Source: Yponomeuta sedellus
Lineage: Eukaryota; Arthropoda; Insecta; Lepidoptera; Yponomeutidae
Reading direction: 5' to 3'
DNA length: 64,000 nt
NCBI GenBank assembly: GCA_934045075.1
Contig: OW203750.1
Location: forward strand, 7,411,910-7,475,909
The notes under the pieces were generated by a model. The model was given only the letters and a program-made list of their open reading frames with translations. It did not search any database and was not told where the DNA came from. Shown one piece after another: positions 31,685 through 41,674 of the stretch. The position numbers and the translations under genes are program-made. Numbering within the stretch: the first letter of the stretch is position 1; every line of letters starts with the position of its first letter.

Positions 31685-31685
31685 A

Positions 31686-31701
31686 TTTAATAAGCTAAAA
31701 G
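31686..31701 (+). promoter_or_regulatory. candidate primer-binding site, self-complementary to the LTR
   Basis: Sixteen bases starting two bases after the LTR end are an exact reverse complement of 31632-31647 inside the LTR. The usual TGG start of a tRNA-complementary site is absent here. The position and polarity fit the fold-back self-priming described for Tf1/sushi-type elements. This is inferred from sequence only. Confidence 0.65.
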
Positions 31702-31714
31702 TTCTGAAGCAACC

Positions 31715-32443
31715 ATGGCTAATAAAGGAGATTCAGAAGTTCCACCAGTCCAGAACATATCACGGTTTTTAAGACCAGACCGATTTGAGACTGACTCCAG
31801 CAGCGTCGGCTCTGAGTTAAAATGGAAACACTGGTACTACACCTTTAATAACTTGATATCTGCCGAATTTCCAAATTCCACTAACGAGGTAACTCATGTT
31901 ACTCGCTAATCACCTATCGCCTACAGTTTTCTCATTGATATCGGAATGCCAGGACTTCAAAAGTGCCATTTTCCAGTTAGAAAAATCGTATGTGAAAACT
32001 AAAAACGAAGTACATGCGAGACACATACTAGCCACAAGAAGGCAGCACGAAGGTGAATCGGTTGATGAATACCTGCGTGAACTGAAAAATCTATCGCAAA
32101 ACTGTAACTTCAAAGCGTGCACAGCCGAGGAACATAAAAGTGAGTACATACGAGACGCGTTCATTCGAGGACTATCATCGAACGCTATCAGACAAAGGTT
32201 ATTAGAGAACCTCACCTTAACGCTTGACGACGCACATAATCAAGCGTGCTCCCTAGAAATGGCCGAGAGGAATACAAAGTCTTACACTGAACCTCACATG
32301 AGCAATTATTCGGCTAATATCAGTCAAAACAATGAAAGTCAAGCAAGACCTTCAACTAGTTCAGAGGGCATCGCCGTAGCCCTGCATCAAGCCTCTCACA
32401 AGAAATCGTGCTTTTTTTGCGGAAGCCCTGCACCCCCGATTTA
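31715..32443 (+). pseudogene. gag: gag (nucleocapsid/capsid) with two frame breaks
   Basis: ATG at 31715 opens the N-terminal part in one frame, containing KWKHWYYTFNNLI. Around 31890 the similarity moves to another frame, starting near 31896 with LLANHLSPTVFSLISECQDF and followed by HARHILATRRQHEGESVDEY, the typical capsid segment of the group. The frame then ends at 32442-32444 inside the first CCHC zinc knuckle. The remaining cysteines and histidine of both knuckles continue in the pol frame (CRKCGKKGHFAKVC). Spacing within the first knuckle is two bases short of C-x2-C-x4-H-x4-C, so a small deletion is more likely than programmed frameshifting. Confidence 0.8.
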
Positions 32444-34416
32444 AATGTCCAGCCTTCAAAGCCACTTGTCGGAAATGCGGAAAGAAAGGCCACTTCGCTA
32501 AAGTTTGTAGGAGCGACGGTAACATAAACTTCATGCTAGACGTTACACATAACAGTTCAGAAAACCTGATGGCGATAACTGCAGCAACGCCGGGCGCACT
32601 TACAAAAGCAATAACTCCAATTACGATAAACGAGCATAGAGCAGAAGCACTCATAGATACGGGGAGTACATTGAGTTTCATCGACAGCAATCTGGCAAGT
32701 ACTCTGAAGCTCAAAAGAAAGCCTTGCAACCAATCTATAACTCTCGCATCCCACCACCACACATCTATTGTCAAAGGTATGTGCTATGCCACTCTCAAGA
32801 TTCAGTCGCATGTTTACAAACAATTGCCTCTCCTGATCGTAAACAATCTTTGCGCTGACGTAATCATAGGGCATGACCTTTTAAAGGATCACGAGTCATT
32901 GATGCTGGAGTTTGGAGGCCCTAAAGAAGCTCTTAAAGTTTGTAGCGTTATGGCCGCTACTGTACCCGCCGTGTCTATCTTCACAAATTTGTCTCCAGAC
33001 ATAAGACCTATTGCCATCAAATCAAGAAATTACAAAAGAGATGATGAAGAGTTCATCAAAGCTGAAGTCACTAAACTCCTGGAAGACGGAGTGATAGAAC
33101 CGAGCATATCACCGTGGAGAGCGCAAGTGCTAGTAACAGGAGGAGACGGCATTCACCGTAGGAGAATGGTAATATATTATTCATTAACTATAAATAAATA
33201 TACGTTACTAGATGCCTATCCCCTACAGAAAATAGAGACTATTGTGGCAAAGGTTGCTAAGAACAACTTCTTCAGTCAAATCGACCTGAAAAGCGCTTAT
33301 CATCAAATAAAAATTCTAGAAAAGGAAAAAATATACATAACATTCGAAGCTTGCAGGAAGCTTTACCAGTTTACAAGAATCCCTTTTTGCGTGACAAATG
33401 GCGTAGCTGCATTCCAAAGAGCGCTACAATACGTAATAGACACGGAGAAACTAACAGGAGTGTACGCCTACCTCGACGATATTACAATTTGCGGCAAAGA
33501 CAAGGTAGATCATGACGTTAATCTAGGCAAATCCATGAAAGCTGTCGAAAAATACCAACTGACTGTCAACAAAGAAAAAAGCTTGTTCTGTGTCGATTCT
33601 ATCAATATACTAGGATATACAATCCAAAACAATGAAATCAAACCAGACAAGAACAGATTGGAACCCTTGGTAAATCTGCCACCGCCATCGGATCAAAAGG
33701 AACTTAGAAGAACACTCGGTATGTTTGCACACTACTCAAAATGGATTCACAACTTCTCTGAGAAAATCCACCCGCTGGTCATCACTACATTCCCGCTTAC
33801 AGAAGAAGCGACCTTAAGCTTCAACCGACTGAAACTAGATATAGCTGACTCTGTGTTGACTGCTATCGACGACCACGAAATGTTTACGGTAGAGACAGAT
33901 GCTTCTGATCATTCCCTTGCTGCAATGCTAACACAAAAGAATAGACCAGTGGCATTTTTCTCAAGAACCCTGACAAACTCCGAAAAGCGGCAAAGTTCAA
34001 TAGAAAAAGAAGCGTGTGCTGTTGTCGAAGCTCTAAAAAAATGGCGGCACTATCTTATGAGCAGACACTTCCTCCTGATAACGGACCAACGATCGGTTTC
34101 GTTTATGTTTGATCAGAAACATAGCAACAAAATCAAAAATGAAAAAATTGAACGCTGGCGCCTTGAACTCTCATGCTATAAGTACGACATTGTATACCGG
34201 CCAGGGAAAGAGAACATAGTAGCAGATGCACTTTCAAGAGTTTGTGCGAACGTAAATACTGATAAATTGTACAACCTTCACAAACTACTTTGTCACCCTG
34301 GAGTTGTAAGAATGACTCATTGGGTGAGATCAAAGAGTCTGCCTTACTCAATTTCTGACATTAAGACTATGACAGAAAACTGTGCGAACTGCGCAAAACC
34401 GTGTAAAACCGCGTAA
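32444..34416 (+). pseudogene. pol: pol: protease, reverse transcriptase, RNase H, start of integrase
   Basis: The frame is open from the second zinc knuckle to a stop at 34416; counting is from the ATG at 32533. The retropepsin active site ALIDTGSTLSF has its DTG at residues 42-44. The reverse transcriptase has LKSAYHQI and catalytic YLDD at residues 313-316. RNase H has ETDASDHSLAAML and TDQRSVSFMF. The integrase zinc-binding HHCC follows (HKLLCHPG ... NCANCAKPC). Two usually conserved positions differ: MVIYYS where the group has a D before YS, and PFCVTNG where PFGVTNG is usual. The frame ends early because a 10-bp motif is present three times at 34395-34424. Confidence 0.88.
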
Positions 34417-34424
34417 AACCGCGT
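34395..34424 (+). repeat. 10-bp motif present three times, breaking the integrase frame
   Basis: AAAACCGYGT occurs three times in tandem. Removing two units would restore the reading frame between the zinc-binding and catalytic parts of integrase. The extra 20 bp therefore look like a replication-slippage or template-switch expansion. Confidence 0.85.
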
Positions 34425-35321
34425 TTCTATAAATCACATGGAAGACTAATAAAAGTGACCGCCCCATTCGAGAGGCTGAGCATGGACTTCAAAGGACCGT
34501 TACCATCATCGGGAGCAAATAGATACATATTGACTATAATAGACGAATATTCGAGGTTCCCATTCGCTTATGCTTGTAAAGACGTGTCCTCCGGTACAGT
34601 CATAAAATGTCTAAGAGACTTGTTCAATGTATTTGGCACACCGAGCTACGTTCATTCCGAGAGAGGAGGAGCATTCATCTCGGATGAAATAAAATCATAC
34701 CTTACATCACAAGGAGTTGCGTGTAGCAGAACTACGCCTTACAATCCTAAAGGAAATGGCCAAGTCGAAATACTAAACGGCACGTTATGGCGAACCATAC
34801 AGTTATGTTTGCTGTCGAAACAAAGCCCCATAGAAAATTGGGAAAGCGTCTTGCCAGAATCCTTACACGCAATCAGATCTCTACTGTGCACGGCAACAAA
34901 CGAAACGCCCCACGAACGGATGTTCCATCACCCTCGACGTACACTAAACGGCGAATCTCTCCCGTCCTGGTTGCTAGAGCCTGGACCTATCCTGTTAAAA
35001 AAAAACGTGAGAAACTCAAAGTACGACCCACTAGTAGAACAGGTTGAACTTCTCGAGTCAAATCCGTACTATTCGACAGTGCGAACCCCTGAAGGACGAG
35101 AGTCCAATGTGTCAAACAGGCATTTAGCGCCACTACCCGTATCGGAGAGCGACAGTGACAGCCTTTACGAAGACGCAACCGAAGACGCCGCTGAACCAAA
35201 CGAACCAACACCGTCGGCCGCCACTGGATCGAACGAACCAGCGCCACCGGTGCCGGCCCCTCGTCGCTCGAACAGGATCAGACTACAGCCGGCGTACCGT
35301 CGTGATTATGACACCTCTTAA
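34425..35321 (+). pseudogene. pol: integrase catalytic core and C-terminal tail (frame-separated)
   Basis: The core continues in a frame separated from pol by the 10-bp expansion; an internal ATG lies at 34455. The first catalytic Asp is in LSMDFKGPLPSSG (residue 11). The second position of the DD35E triad is Glu at residue 69 (VHSERGGAF) where an Asp is expected. The third is Glu 105 in NGQVEILNGT, exactly 35 residues further. An acidic, proline-rich tail follows, with VPAPRRSNRIRLQPAYRRD, the usual end of mag-group integrases. The stop is just before the polypurine tract. The Asp-to-Glu change probably impairs strand transfer. Confidence 0.85.
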
Positions 35322-35337
35322 ACATAGAGGGGGTGAA

Positions 35338-35472
35338 TGTCGTAATATGAAGAAATGTGTCAGGTGTCACTACTGTCACTGCGTAAACAAAGCTTGTCTA
35401 TATTTTCCAATGTCTAATTCTTTTAGCTTATTAAAGCCTAATTAAAGGTTCTACTTCTTTCAATGTCCGACA
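35338..35472 (+). repeat. 3' LTR (135 bp) of the mag-like element
   Basis: It has the same TGTCG...GACA ends and length as the 5' LTR, with one C/T difference near the 3' end. It is preceded by a purine-rich tract and followed by TGACC at 35473-35477. Confidence 0.95.
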
Positions 35473-35477
35473 TGACC

Positions 35478-36795
35478 TGATAGGTTTCTTTATTTGTGGT
35501 CACAAAAGAAAACATTTTGCTAGATACATACAGAATATTGTACTTTTATTGAACAAATAAAAAAAACTTTACAGTGTATAATAATACTACCTATATTTCT
35601 TTAATTAATAATGATTAGGTACACTAACTCACCGATGACTGTACCCAGACATATTCTTCGTGTGTTTGTTAGTTGTTGCATGTTCTTTCAGAGCAGACAG
35701 TCGTGTAACTAATTTGATATGAAGGCTTTACAAAACGCAACATCTGGAGAAAGCAATGGATCTTGTTCCCACTTCGGGTGGTACGGTTGTTCGTTTACTC
35801 CGTGTTCTTTGTTAAAACAGTGACTCTCAAAACCAACGAATAACGATGGCTGGTGTCAAAGATCATACTCTAATTTCTGCCTGACAAAACAAAAACGAAC
35901 GAACTATGCAAACTTAAAAGGCAAAACTCTTACAAAACTCACTTCTGCCAACATTAGAACTATAATGTAAGAAGGTGAATATCGGGAGGTCCCCAAGAAG
36001 AGCATTACACAAATTAATGTGTTTATATATCGACAGGGTTACATGCCATTTTAATTTTATGCCTTGCTTAATAGGGCTTTAGTTCAATACTGCCGAAAAC
36101 TGCCAAAAATCATGAACAGCCACAAAATCTGCCAGAGGTTAAATTAGGGGCCGAATCCTGCCCAAAAGGCAGGAAACTGCCACATATGGTCACACTGGTC
36201 ATGCATTAAACGCAGTGTTGCCCGAGCCTGAACGTCAAAAAATACACGAGAAAAATCAAAAAGTCACAAAAGTCATCCAAAAGTTACAATTTCTTTCAAA
36301 ATATTTTTCTTGTGATGCAACCACTTGAAAGGCACCTACTTTATATCATTTTCGTATCTTAATTTTTGATCGGAAATTAAAAAATGAAAATGTAATTGAA
36401 TGATTTTTTCTGCAATCTGTTACAGACAGGACCATACTTCAAAAAAGTACAAATTATCCCACGTCACAAAACACTGAACACTTGAAATGTTGACCAGTGA
36501 CGAACCCATACATTTGAAATGCCTCTATTGTGATAGGAGAACATGAGTATCAAAATGTAATTTAGAATTTAATACCTGACATCTTTGTCTTTTAAATTGT
36601 CTTTGATGTTATAAAAAAGTAAACTTTTCTGCACAGAGTGTGCTTAACACATTTTGAAGGTAATTCTAAGAGGAATCTTGTTGTAAAACGTTATACAGTG
36701 CCCTCCATTGTCCCCTATATAGGATAAATTGACTTTTGCAAGTCTAAATCGTGGCAATGAGAGTTTATGTTTATTTCAAGGGTAATATTATCATG
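35478..36795. other. gap after the LTR element, nothing recognised
   Basis: AT-rich; no exon with matching splice sites or TE protein seen. TGCCAAAAATCATGAACAGC-like words occur near 36090. Confidence 0.45.
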
Positions 36796-36799
36796 TTCG

Positions 36800-37160
36800 T
36801 TATCAACCCTTATATGTCCCCACTGCTGGGGCACGGGTCTCTTCCTGCATCGCAGGAAGGTTAGGCCATACTCCACCACGGGGGCCAAGTCCGGGTTGGT
36901 GGAGGATTGTCGGACAGTGGCTGGGCCTCACTTTCAGAAGTTATCAAGCCGCCCATAAGGCCTCTGCAAGGCTTAACGACTGCCATTATATGTCAGCCGG
37001 CACCAACGGCTTAGCGTGCCTTGCGAAGCACGGAAGCGCTCGGAAAAATGCCACTAGCGGTAGTCACGGGACGCTCACCCATCCCGTACCTGACCGCGCC
37101 TGTTGTTGCTTAACCAAGTGATTGATTCCAATCTCTCGGTTCGCCTAGGCCACGAGCGCA
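36800..37160 (-). mobile_element. SINE-like family T2, long minus copy
   Basis: Reads ATCAACCCTTATATGTCCCC through to GCCTAGGCCACGAGCGC on the plus strand, the exact reverse order of the family. Confidence 0.82.
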
Positions 37161-37379
37161 ATATTATCATGGCTACCAACATTTTCAAAGTCTTTGATAT
37201 TTTCTTCTAACGTACATAATAATAAATAAATAAAACAATAATAATATTTTCATAAATATATTGACTTGCAACTATAGTTTCTTTATATTGCGTTCCTATT
37301 TTATGAAATTACGAATCAAAATTACCAATCGAGATTTCAGAGAATTACGACTGTATGTTGCTTTAATGTTGTAATGATG

Positions 37380-37435
37380 AGCCGCTTCAGCACCTCTACT
37401 GCATCACCTACAACTACGCCCTGCCACACCGAGGA
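37380..37435 (+). other. possible short terminal coding exon, unassigned
   Basis: After a weak acceptor (GCCGCTTCAG) there is an open stretch reading HLYCITYNYALPHRGCP and then a TAA. It looks more coding-like than its surroundings, but no upstream partner exon in phase was identified. It may be chance. Low confidence. Confidence 0.2.
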
Positions 37436-37639
37436 TGTCCATAACCAGTGTCGGAGCCTAAAAGCTCGGAGCGAACAGCTCGGAGTTTTCATCAATAATA
37501 TAAGCCAAAGTGACCGGAGAAGATGCTCGAGGCAAGAGTTTCAGCTTTACATCCTGCATAATAATGAAATCTTTACTGCATCGACCGAACCCCGATTTAG
37601 TGTTTTTGTGTCCTCGACCACAACACGTATACAGATGAC

Positions 37640-37830
37640 TACTTTGACAACTTCCGGTTTTCACTATACGCTTATTCTTTTCTGGCAAACTGTTGAAACA
37701 TAAATCAATGAAAATGAGTGAACGAAACCTAGACGCTCATAATCGATAATTGAAAAGAAATATTTTTTTCCTTTTGCACCTGCTTCTGTTATTAAAATTT
37801 TGGTAAGTTAGTTTCTTCCCAACTGAATGG
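37640..37830 (+). repeat. diverged upstream copy of the RRM-gene 5' flank
   Basis: ACTTCCGGTTTT followed by CACTATACGCTTA, CTTTTCTGGCAAA and ATGAAAATGA, then GCTTCTGT and TTAGTTTCTTC, recurs in the same order at about 39076-39400 directly before the RRM gene's first exon. The two copies flank a 1.2-kb block. The motif CCGGAGAAGATGCTCG also occurs beside both, at 37518 and 38859. Confidence 0.6.
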
Positions 37831-37858
37831 AAGCCGGGAAGAGTCATCATATTCGTCG

Positions 37859-38310
37859 TTATCCTAAAGCCCGGGAAATAACGCAGCTGTACCGTGAGGT
37901 ACCGTGGTACCTCGCGGGTAAAGGGGCAAGGGAAAGGTACCCATACGCTGCTGTCCCCAGCTGTTTGAACACCTGTGGCTGTAGAGGCTGCGCCCAGATG
38001 TCCAGTTTCGGGATGAGCAGTTTACCTTCCGCAGCGTCCACTCCATGACGCTTTAGCTGAAGATAATCTTGCACCATATTGTTTTCGAGCTTAACTGGGG
38101 TCACCATACCGTCAGTGTTTTTCTTGAAGTTGAGAAGGCTTTCAACCTCGTGTGACATCCCGTTCTCCTCTACAAGCTCATAAGCACTTCAGCACCACAG
38201 GCTTTCTTCAAGTTAGTGACAATCCCCGGCATTCCCCGTGGACAGGCGTTATACGTGGCTGTCAAGTCCTCGACCGCGCTCTTTGTGAATCTGCGCTCCA
38301 GTTATTCAGT
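37859..38310 (-). pseudogene. unidentified degenerate minus-strand coding block
   Basis: On the minus strand an open stretch contains SAVEDLTATYNACPRG and KKACGAEVLMSL. After a one-base frame break near 38172 it continues as SHEVESLLNFKKNTDG, MVQDYLQLKRHGVDAAEGK and LLIPKLDIWAQPLQPQVF, ending at 37859. Composition and codon pattern look protein-like and unlike the AT-rich flanks. Further minus-strand exon-like pieces with GT/AG edges lie at about 38335-38425 and 38560-38630, but I could not join all phases. I do not recognise the family. It could be a decayed gene, a retrocopy or an old viral insertion. Confidence 0.35.
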
Positions 38311-39339
38311 AGCTGCATGTCACCATCTCTGTACTCGGCTTACCGTGGCTGTAGGGCGCACTCTCCGACTGGAAGGCGGACGTAGAATTGGCACTCTTTT
38401 GCGGTCGACAGTATCGTCGAGGTGTGTCATCGCCTGCAAGCTACGCATGGGAGCGCAGGTTGGCCAAGCCCAGATAGCGAGGGCATTACTAGGCCTAGGG
38501 CTAGCCTCCAGAGTGCCATCCAGGACCAAGTTGGGTATAAATACGTAGGTTTACGTCTCACCTATGCAGCGCTGGCACGGTACGACTTGTACTCCGAGGC
38601 TAAACGCAATAAGCTGCAGGCTACGCAAAAGACTGCAGGCTACGCAAAACATTGAACTGAGGACCATAGTGTGGACTGGGCGTTAAGTCTGCCGTGACTC
38701 ATGACGAATTGCCCGGTTACACCGGACGTTTTAAAGTGCTGAGGTGCCGCACCGGCACTTCCACCATATGCCCCCAAACACCGACGGGCCTGACGAAGGG
38801 CGTTCATATCCACGGGAGAATATCGATATCATGGCACATAGGCCCGGGTAAAAGCTCCCGGAGAAGATGCTCGGGGCAAGAAGTTAACCGTCCGTTTCTC
38901 ATACACTAACAATGTGTTAATCTACTGTTGAACGCTGCCAAATGTTTTTTTCGTATGTACTTTGGCTTACTGACGGCTAACATTAGGTGCTTTTTAGTAG
39001 GGTAGGTAGAGGCTTCTTAGGTAACCAAGTGGGCGTAAACCTCACATCTCGCTCTGATCTCGGGCTGTCTCTTATAACTTCCGGTTTTAACTATACGCTT
39101 ACCTCTTTTCTGGCAAAATCAACACAATGAAAATGAATCAACGAAACCAAATCCGAATAGGTACTGCTTTTTTTAGTTATATATTCGCGTTTTTTATGCA
39201 CTCCTCGCCCCATCTGGCAACACGGATCGACCTTACGTCACAGACTAATTAGAGATAACTGCCAATCTCAAATCTCTATTTAGTCTGTGATCACAAACAA
39301 AAGAAAAAAGACTTCCGCATATAACACCGGCTTCTGTGT

Positions 39340-39411
39340 TTTTTGGTTCCACAATTTAATTTTTGTACTTTAGTTTCTTCAAAATACAGCCCAAGGCAGA
39401 AATTGCTTAAG
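39340..39411 (+). promoter_or_regulatory. probable non-coding first exon and promoter region of the RRM gene
   Basis: A donor-like CTTAAG|GTAAGC lies at 39411/39412. The next acceptor, CCTGCACAG at 39682, opens the exon with the start codon, so a leader exon here is likely. The start position is not visible; no clear TATA box is seen. An imperfect inverted repeat of CACAGACTAA with surrounding bases lies upstream at 39239-39292. Confidence 0.4.
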
Positions 39412-39692
39412 GTAAGCTTTAGAATATTATTTCCACCGCACCACCATCGTGGTGTGACACTTCACGTTTTCACGTGCGGTTTTAACGACCAACGACATCG
39501 TTTTCAAATTTCGTGTTCTTTGTTACTATCGCATCGGTTGAAATTCTTGACGGTCTGCAAGTCTGCACACAGACGTTTATCTTTTGACGCAGGGGTGGCC
39601 GCGGCTCCGAATTCTTAATATTCGTAACAACCACATTTTTTCTCCCAACGTGCTGCCTGATTCAGTCTGTTAACCTGCACAGATTGGTCGTT

Positions 39693-39796
39693 ATGGCTGG
39701 CAAAGGCCGTGGGGGCAACTCGATGGGCTCCGATTGGGACCCCATGCGTTCAGACTACGAGACGTCGATGTACGAAGCAAACGACGAAGAGGGAAG
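39693..39796 (+). CDS. RRM RNA-binding protein gene, first coding exon (start codon)
   Basis: ATG at 39693 lies ten bases into an exon whose acceptor CTGCACAG ends at 39682; the donor GTAAGT is at 39797. It encodes MAGKGRGGNSMGSDWDPMRS followed by an acidic stretch YETSMYEANDEEG, ending in phase 2. The Gly/Ser-rich start followed by an acidic linker is common before an RRM. Start choice: this is the first ATG in the exon, with a purine at -3 absent (TTATGG) but G at +4. I do not recognise the orthologue, so no symbol is given. Confidence 0.82.
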
Positions 39797-40199
39797 GTAA
39801 GTTAATATTCAAATCTTGTTGCACAGATGAGACTACACTCTGTATCAACAGACTGAAGCTGTGTGAACATCAGTCCATTGAACTTGGCAAGCTGGATAGT
39901 TTCAATTCAATTCTGCTTTATGGACTCACTGCTAGACTGTCCAGTACAATTTCACCAAAGTCATGTGTTAGAAAAGACTACTTTTATTTTGATGTCATAT
40001 TTTAACACATTTTGTTTTTGTTTCGTTTTTAATCGGTGTTCTATTTGTGGTTAGTTAATTGTTGCAGCCCTGTTAACATTACTCCCATACAAAATCTTAG
40101 GGAGAAGGCAGGAGCTGAAAAACAGCGCTGTCTGGGGCTGACCCGGGTCAGCACCAGCTAAGCCACTACCTTTTGTCTTATTTTATAATTGTATTCTTT

Positions 40200-40380
40200 T
40201 AAATGTACTAACCCGTGCGAAAGACAATTTAAAAAACCTATTTAGAGGCTAAAAATTTCACCCATGCCGGGATTCGAACCCGCTATCCTTGGCAGTGCTA
40301 TTTCCAACTGAGCTAATGGGCGACACACCGGCGTTAGTGAAATCTCGAACCTCTACAATATTCTCTGTATTACGTACATG
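40200..40380 (-). mobile_element. SINE family S1, minus copy in RRM intron 1
   Basis: The anticodon-arm part is deleted (CGCTATCCTTGGCAGTGCTA). Confidence 0.75.
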
Positions 40381-40542
40381 TGTATTATTTTATAATACCT
40401 AGTTTTAAGTCTTACGTTAAAATGTTTTTTGATGAGTCAATAAATTCTTTTTTATCTTTATCTATATAGCCAATGAGGCTCAGTCAGTATATTGATTTGG
40501 ATACTTTATCTAATGCAACATTCATCCCCCTAGCTCTAGCAG

Positions 40543-40701
40543 TCAGCTGGACCACTCCAGGCTGTATATCACCAACATACCGCAGGGCTTGACCGAGGAT
40601 GGCCTCAGAGCCTCATTCTCGAAGTATGGCACACTCTCCGAGGTACATCTGAGCAGCGATCCCGCCAAGAGATACGCCCTCGTCAAGTTTGATACGCCTG
40701 G
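40543..40701 (+). CDS. RRM gene, exon with most of the RNA-recognition motif
   Basis: The acceptor ends at 40542 (tandem TAGCAG) and the donor GTGAGT is at 40702. The exon takes one base in and leaves two. It reads SQLDHSRLYITNIPQGLTED, then RASFSKYGTLSEVHLSSDPA and KRYALVKFDTPG. RNP2 is LYITNI. RNP1 is KRYALVKF, with Arg in place of the usual second-position Gly. An RRM of this kind binds single-stranded RNA. Use of the upstream acceptor of the tandem would add a single Ser. Confidence 0.9.
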
Positions 40702-41425
40702 GTGAGTAAGCTTTTACATTTAAGATAAGATTATTCGTTATTGTATGTTATATTAAATTGCACACCCACCAAATATCCCCATTTTCTTATTATTATTATT
40801 ATTTGTAATTCAGGCAGGCAGTTATAGACAAGCAAGTATACAAGCTGCATCTTTGTAACTGAAAAAGCCGAAAGTAGTTTGAATCAGCCGAAAGCCGAAA
40901 GTAGTTTGTTCAGAATCGCAAGTAGAATACATTAAAGTAGTTTTAGGCACATGTTGATTTTTACAAAATTTTGATTTTTACTTGTTCAAATCTAAATCTT
41001 GCATAAGCCTGTGGTGAGAAGTTTGGCACAACTATGCATGTCACTATTAAACAACATTACCATTTGTATTTACAGGAATACTGCTCTTACTTTGTTGTGG
41101 ATTTGAATTAGTCCTTGAGTCAAGGACTAATTCAAGGACTGATTGTATTGATTGCATCAAGTTTACACTGTTAAATGATTGGTAAAACACATAGGAATCC
41201 ATTTCATTTTTGGTTGCGTCTTCCACAGTTCTATGGTGAACATTGAATTAAGACCGTCAATTTTTCATTTAGTTTCTCTTGTAATCTGGGTGTACCGTAA
41301 CCCTGATAACAATTTATAACCCGCGACCTCTGGCTAACCGTGCCAGAGGTTTTTTTCTCGAGGAATTTTCTGAATGAGGAGAGGAATTTTCTCGTACTTC
41401 AAATCTTATATTCTGATTGTTGCAG

Positions 41426-41498
41426 GGAAGCAAAGCTTGCCATGATGAAGTTGAACCACGTGGAGCCGTTAAACATTAACATTTCCATTGCGTACAAG
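41426..41498 (+). CDS. RRM gene, exon completing the RNA-recognition motif
   Basis: Acceptor TTGTTGCAG ends at 41425 and donor GTTAGT starts at 41499. One base completes a Gly codon with the previous exon, then EAKLAMMKLNHVEPLNINIS and IAYK follow, ending in phase 0. This supplies helix alpha2 and strand beta4 of the RRM. Confidence 0.88.
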
Positions 41499-41674
41499 GT
41501 TAGTTCATTTACTATAAATAATAAATAAAAATAAATATTCATGGACATATTACAGATACAGATAATTTATTGATAACTTCTGTCTTATTATTACTCTTAT
41601 AATAATATTATTTAATGTCTATGTACAAAAAATACATTATATAATATTAAAAAATATATACACAGATCTCATTA

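Larger units (their letters stand above)
31550..35472 (+). mobile_element. complete LTR retrotransposon, Ty3/gypsy superfamily, mag-like (3,923 bp)
   Basis: Order: 5' LTR, gag, protease, reverse transcriptase, RNase H, integrase, purine-rich tract AGAGGGGGTG just before the 3' LTR, 3' LTR, with TGACC duplications outside. There is no env-like ORF. The gag central region and zinc-knuckle spacing resemble the mag/K02A2.6-like group common in arthropods. Coding capacity is broken in at least three places (31.89, 32.43 and 34.40 kb), and two catalytic-region residues are substituted, so this copy is not autonomous. It lies in intergenic or upstream DNA between the bZIP and RRM genes. Confidence 0.95.

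Noticed and set aside
32439..32470. Programmed +1 frameshift between gag and pol
   Set aside because: The shift would leave three instead of four residues between Cys and His of the first zinc knuckle; a two-base deletion explains it better, and gag has another break.
37827..38550. Several plus-strand ORFs of 70-110 residues
   Set aside because: They lie opposite or beside the more protein-like minus-strand frame and have low-complexity or Arg/Ser-rich composition typical of shadow frames.
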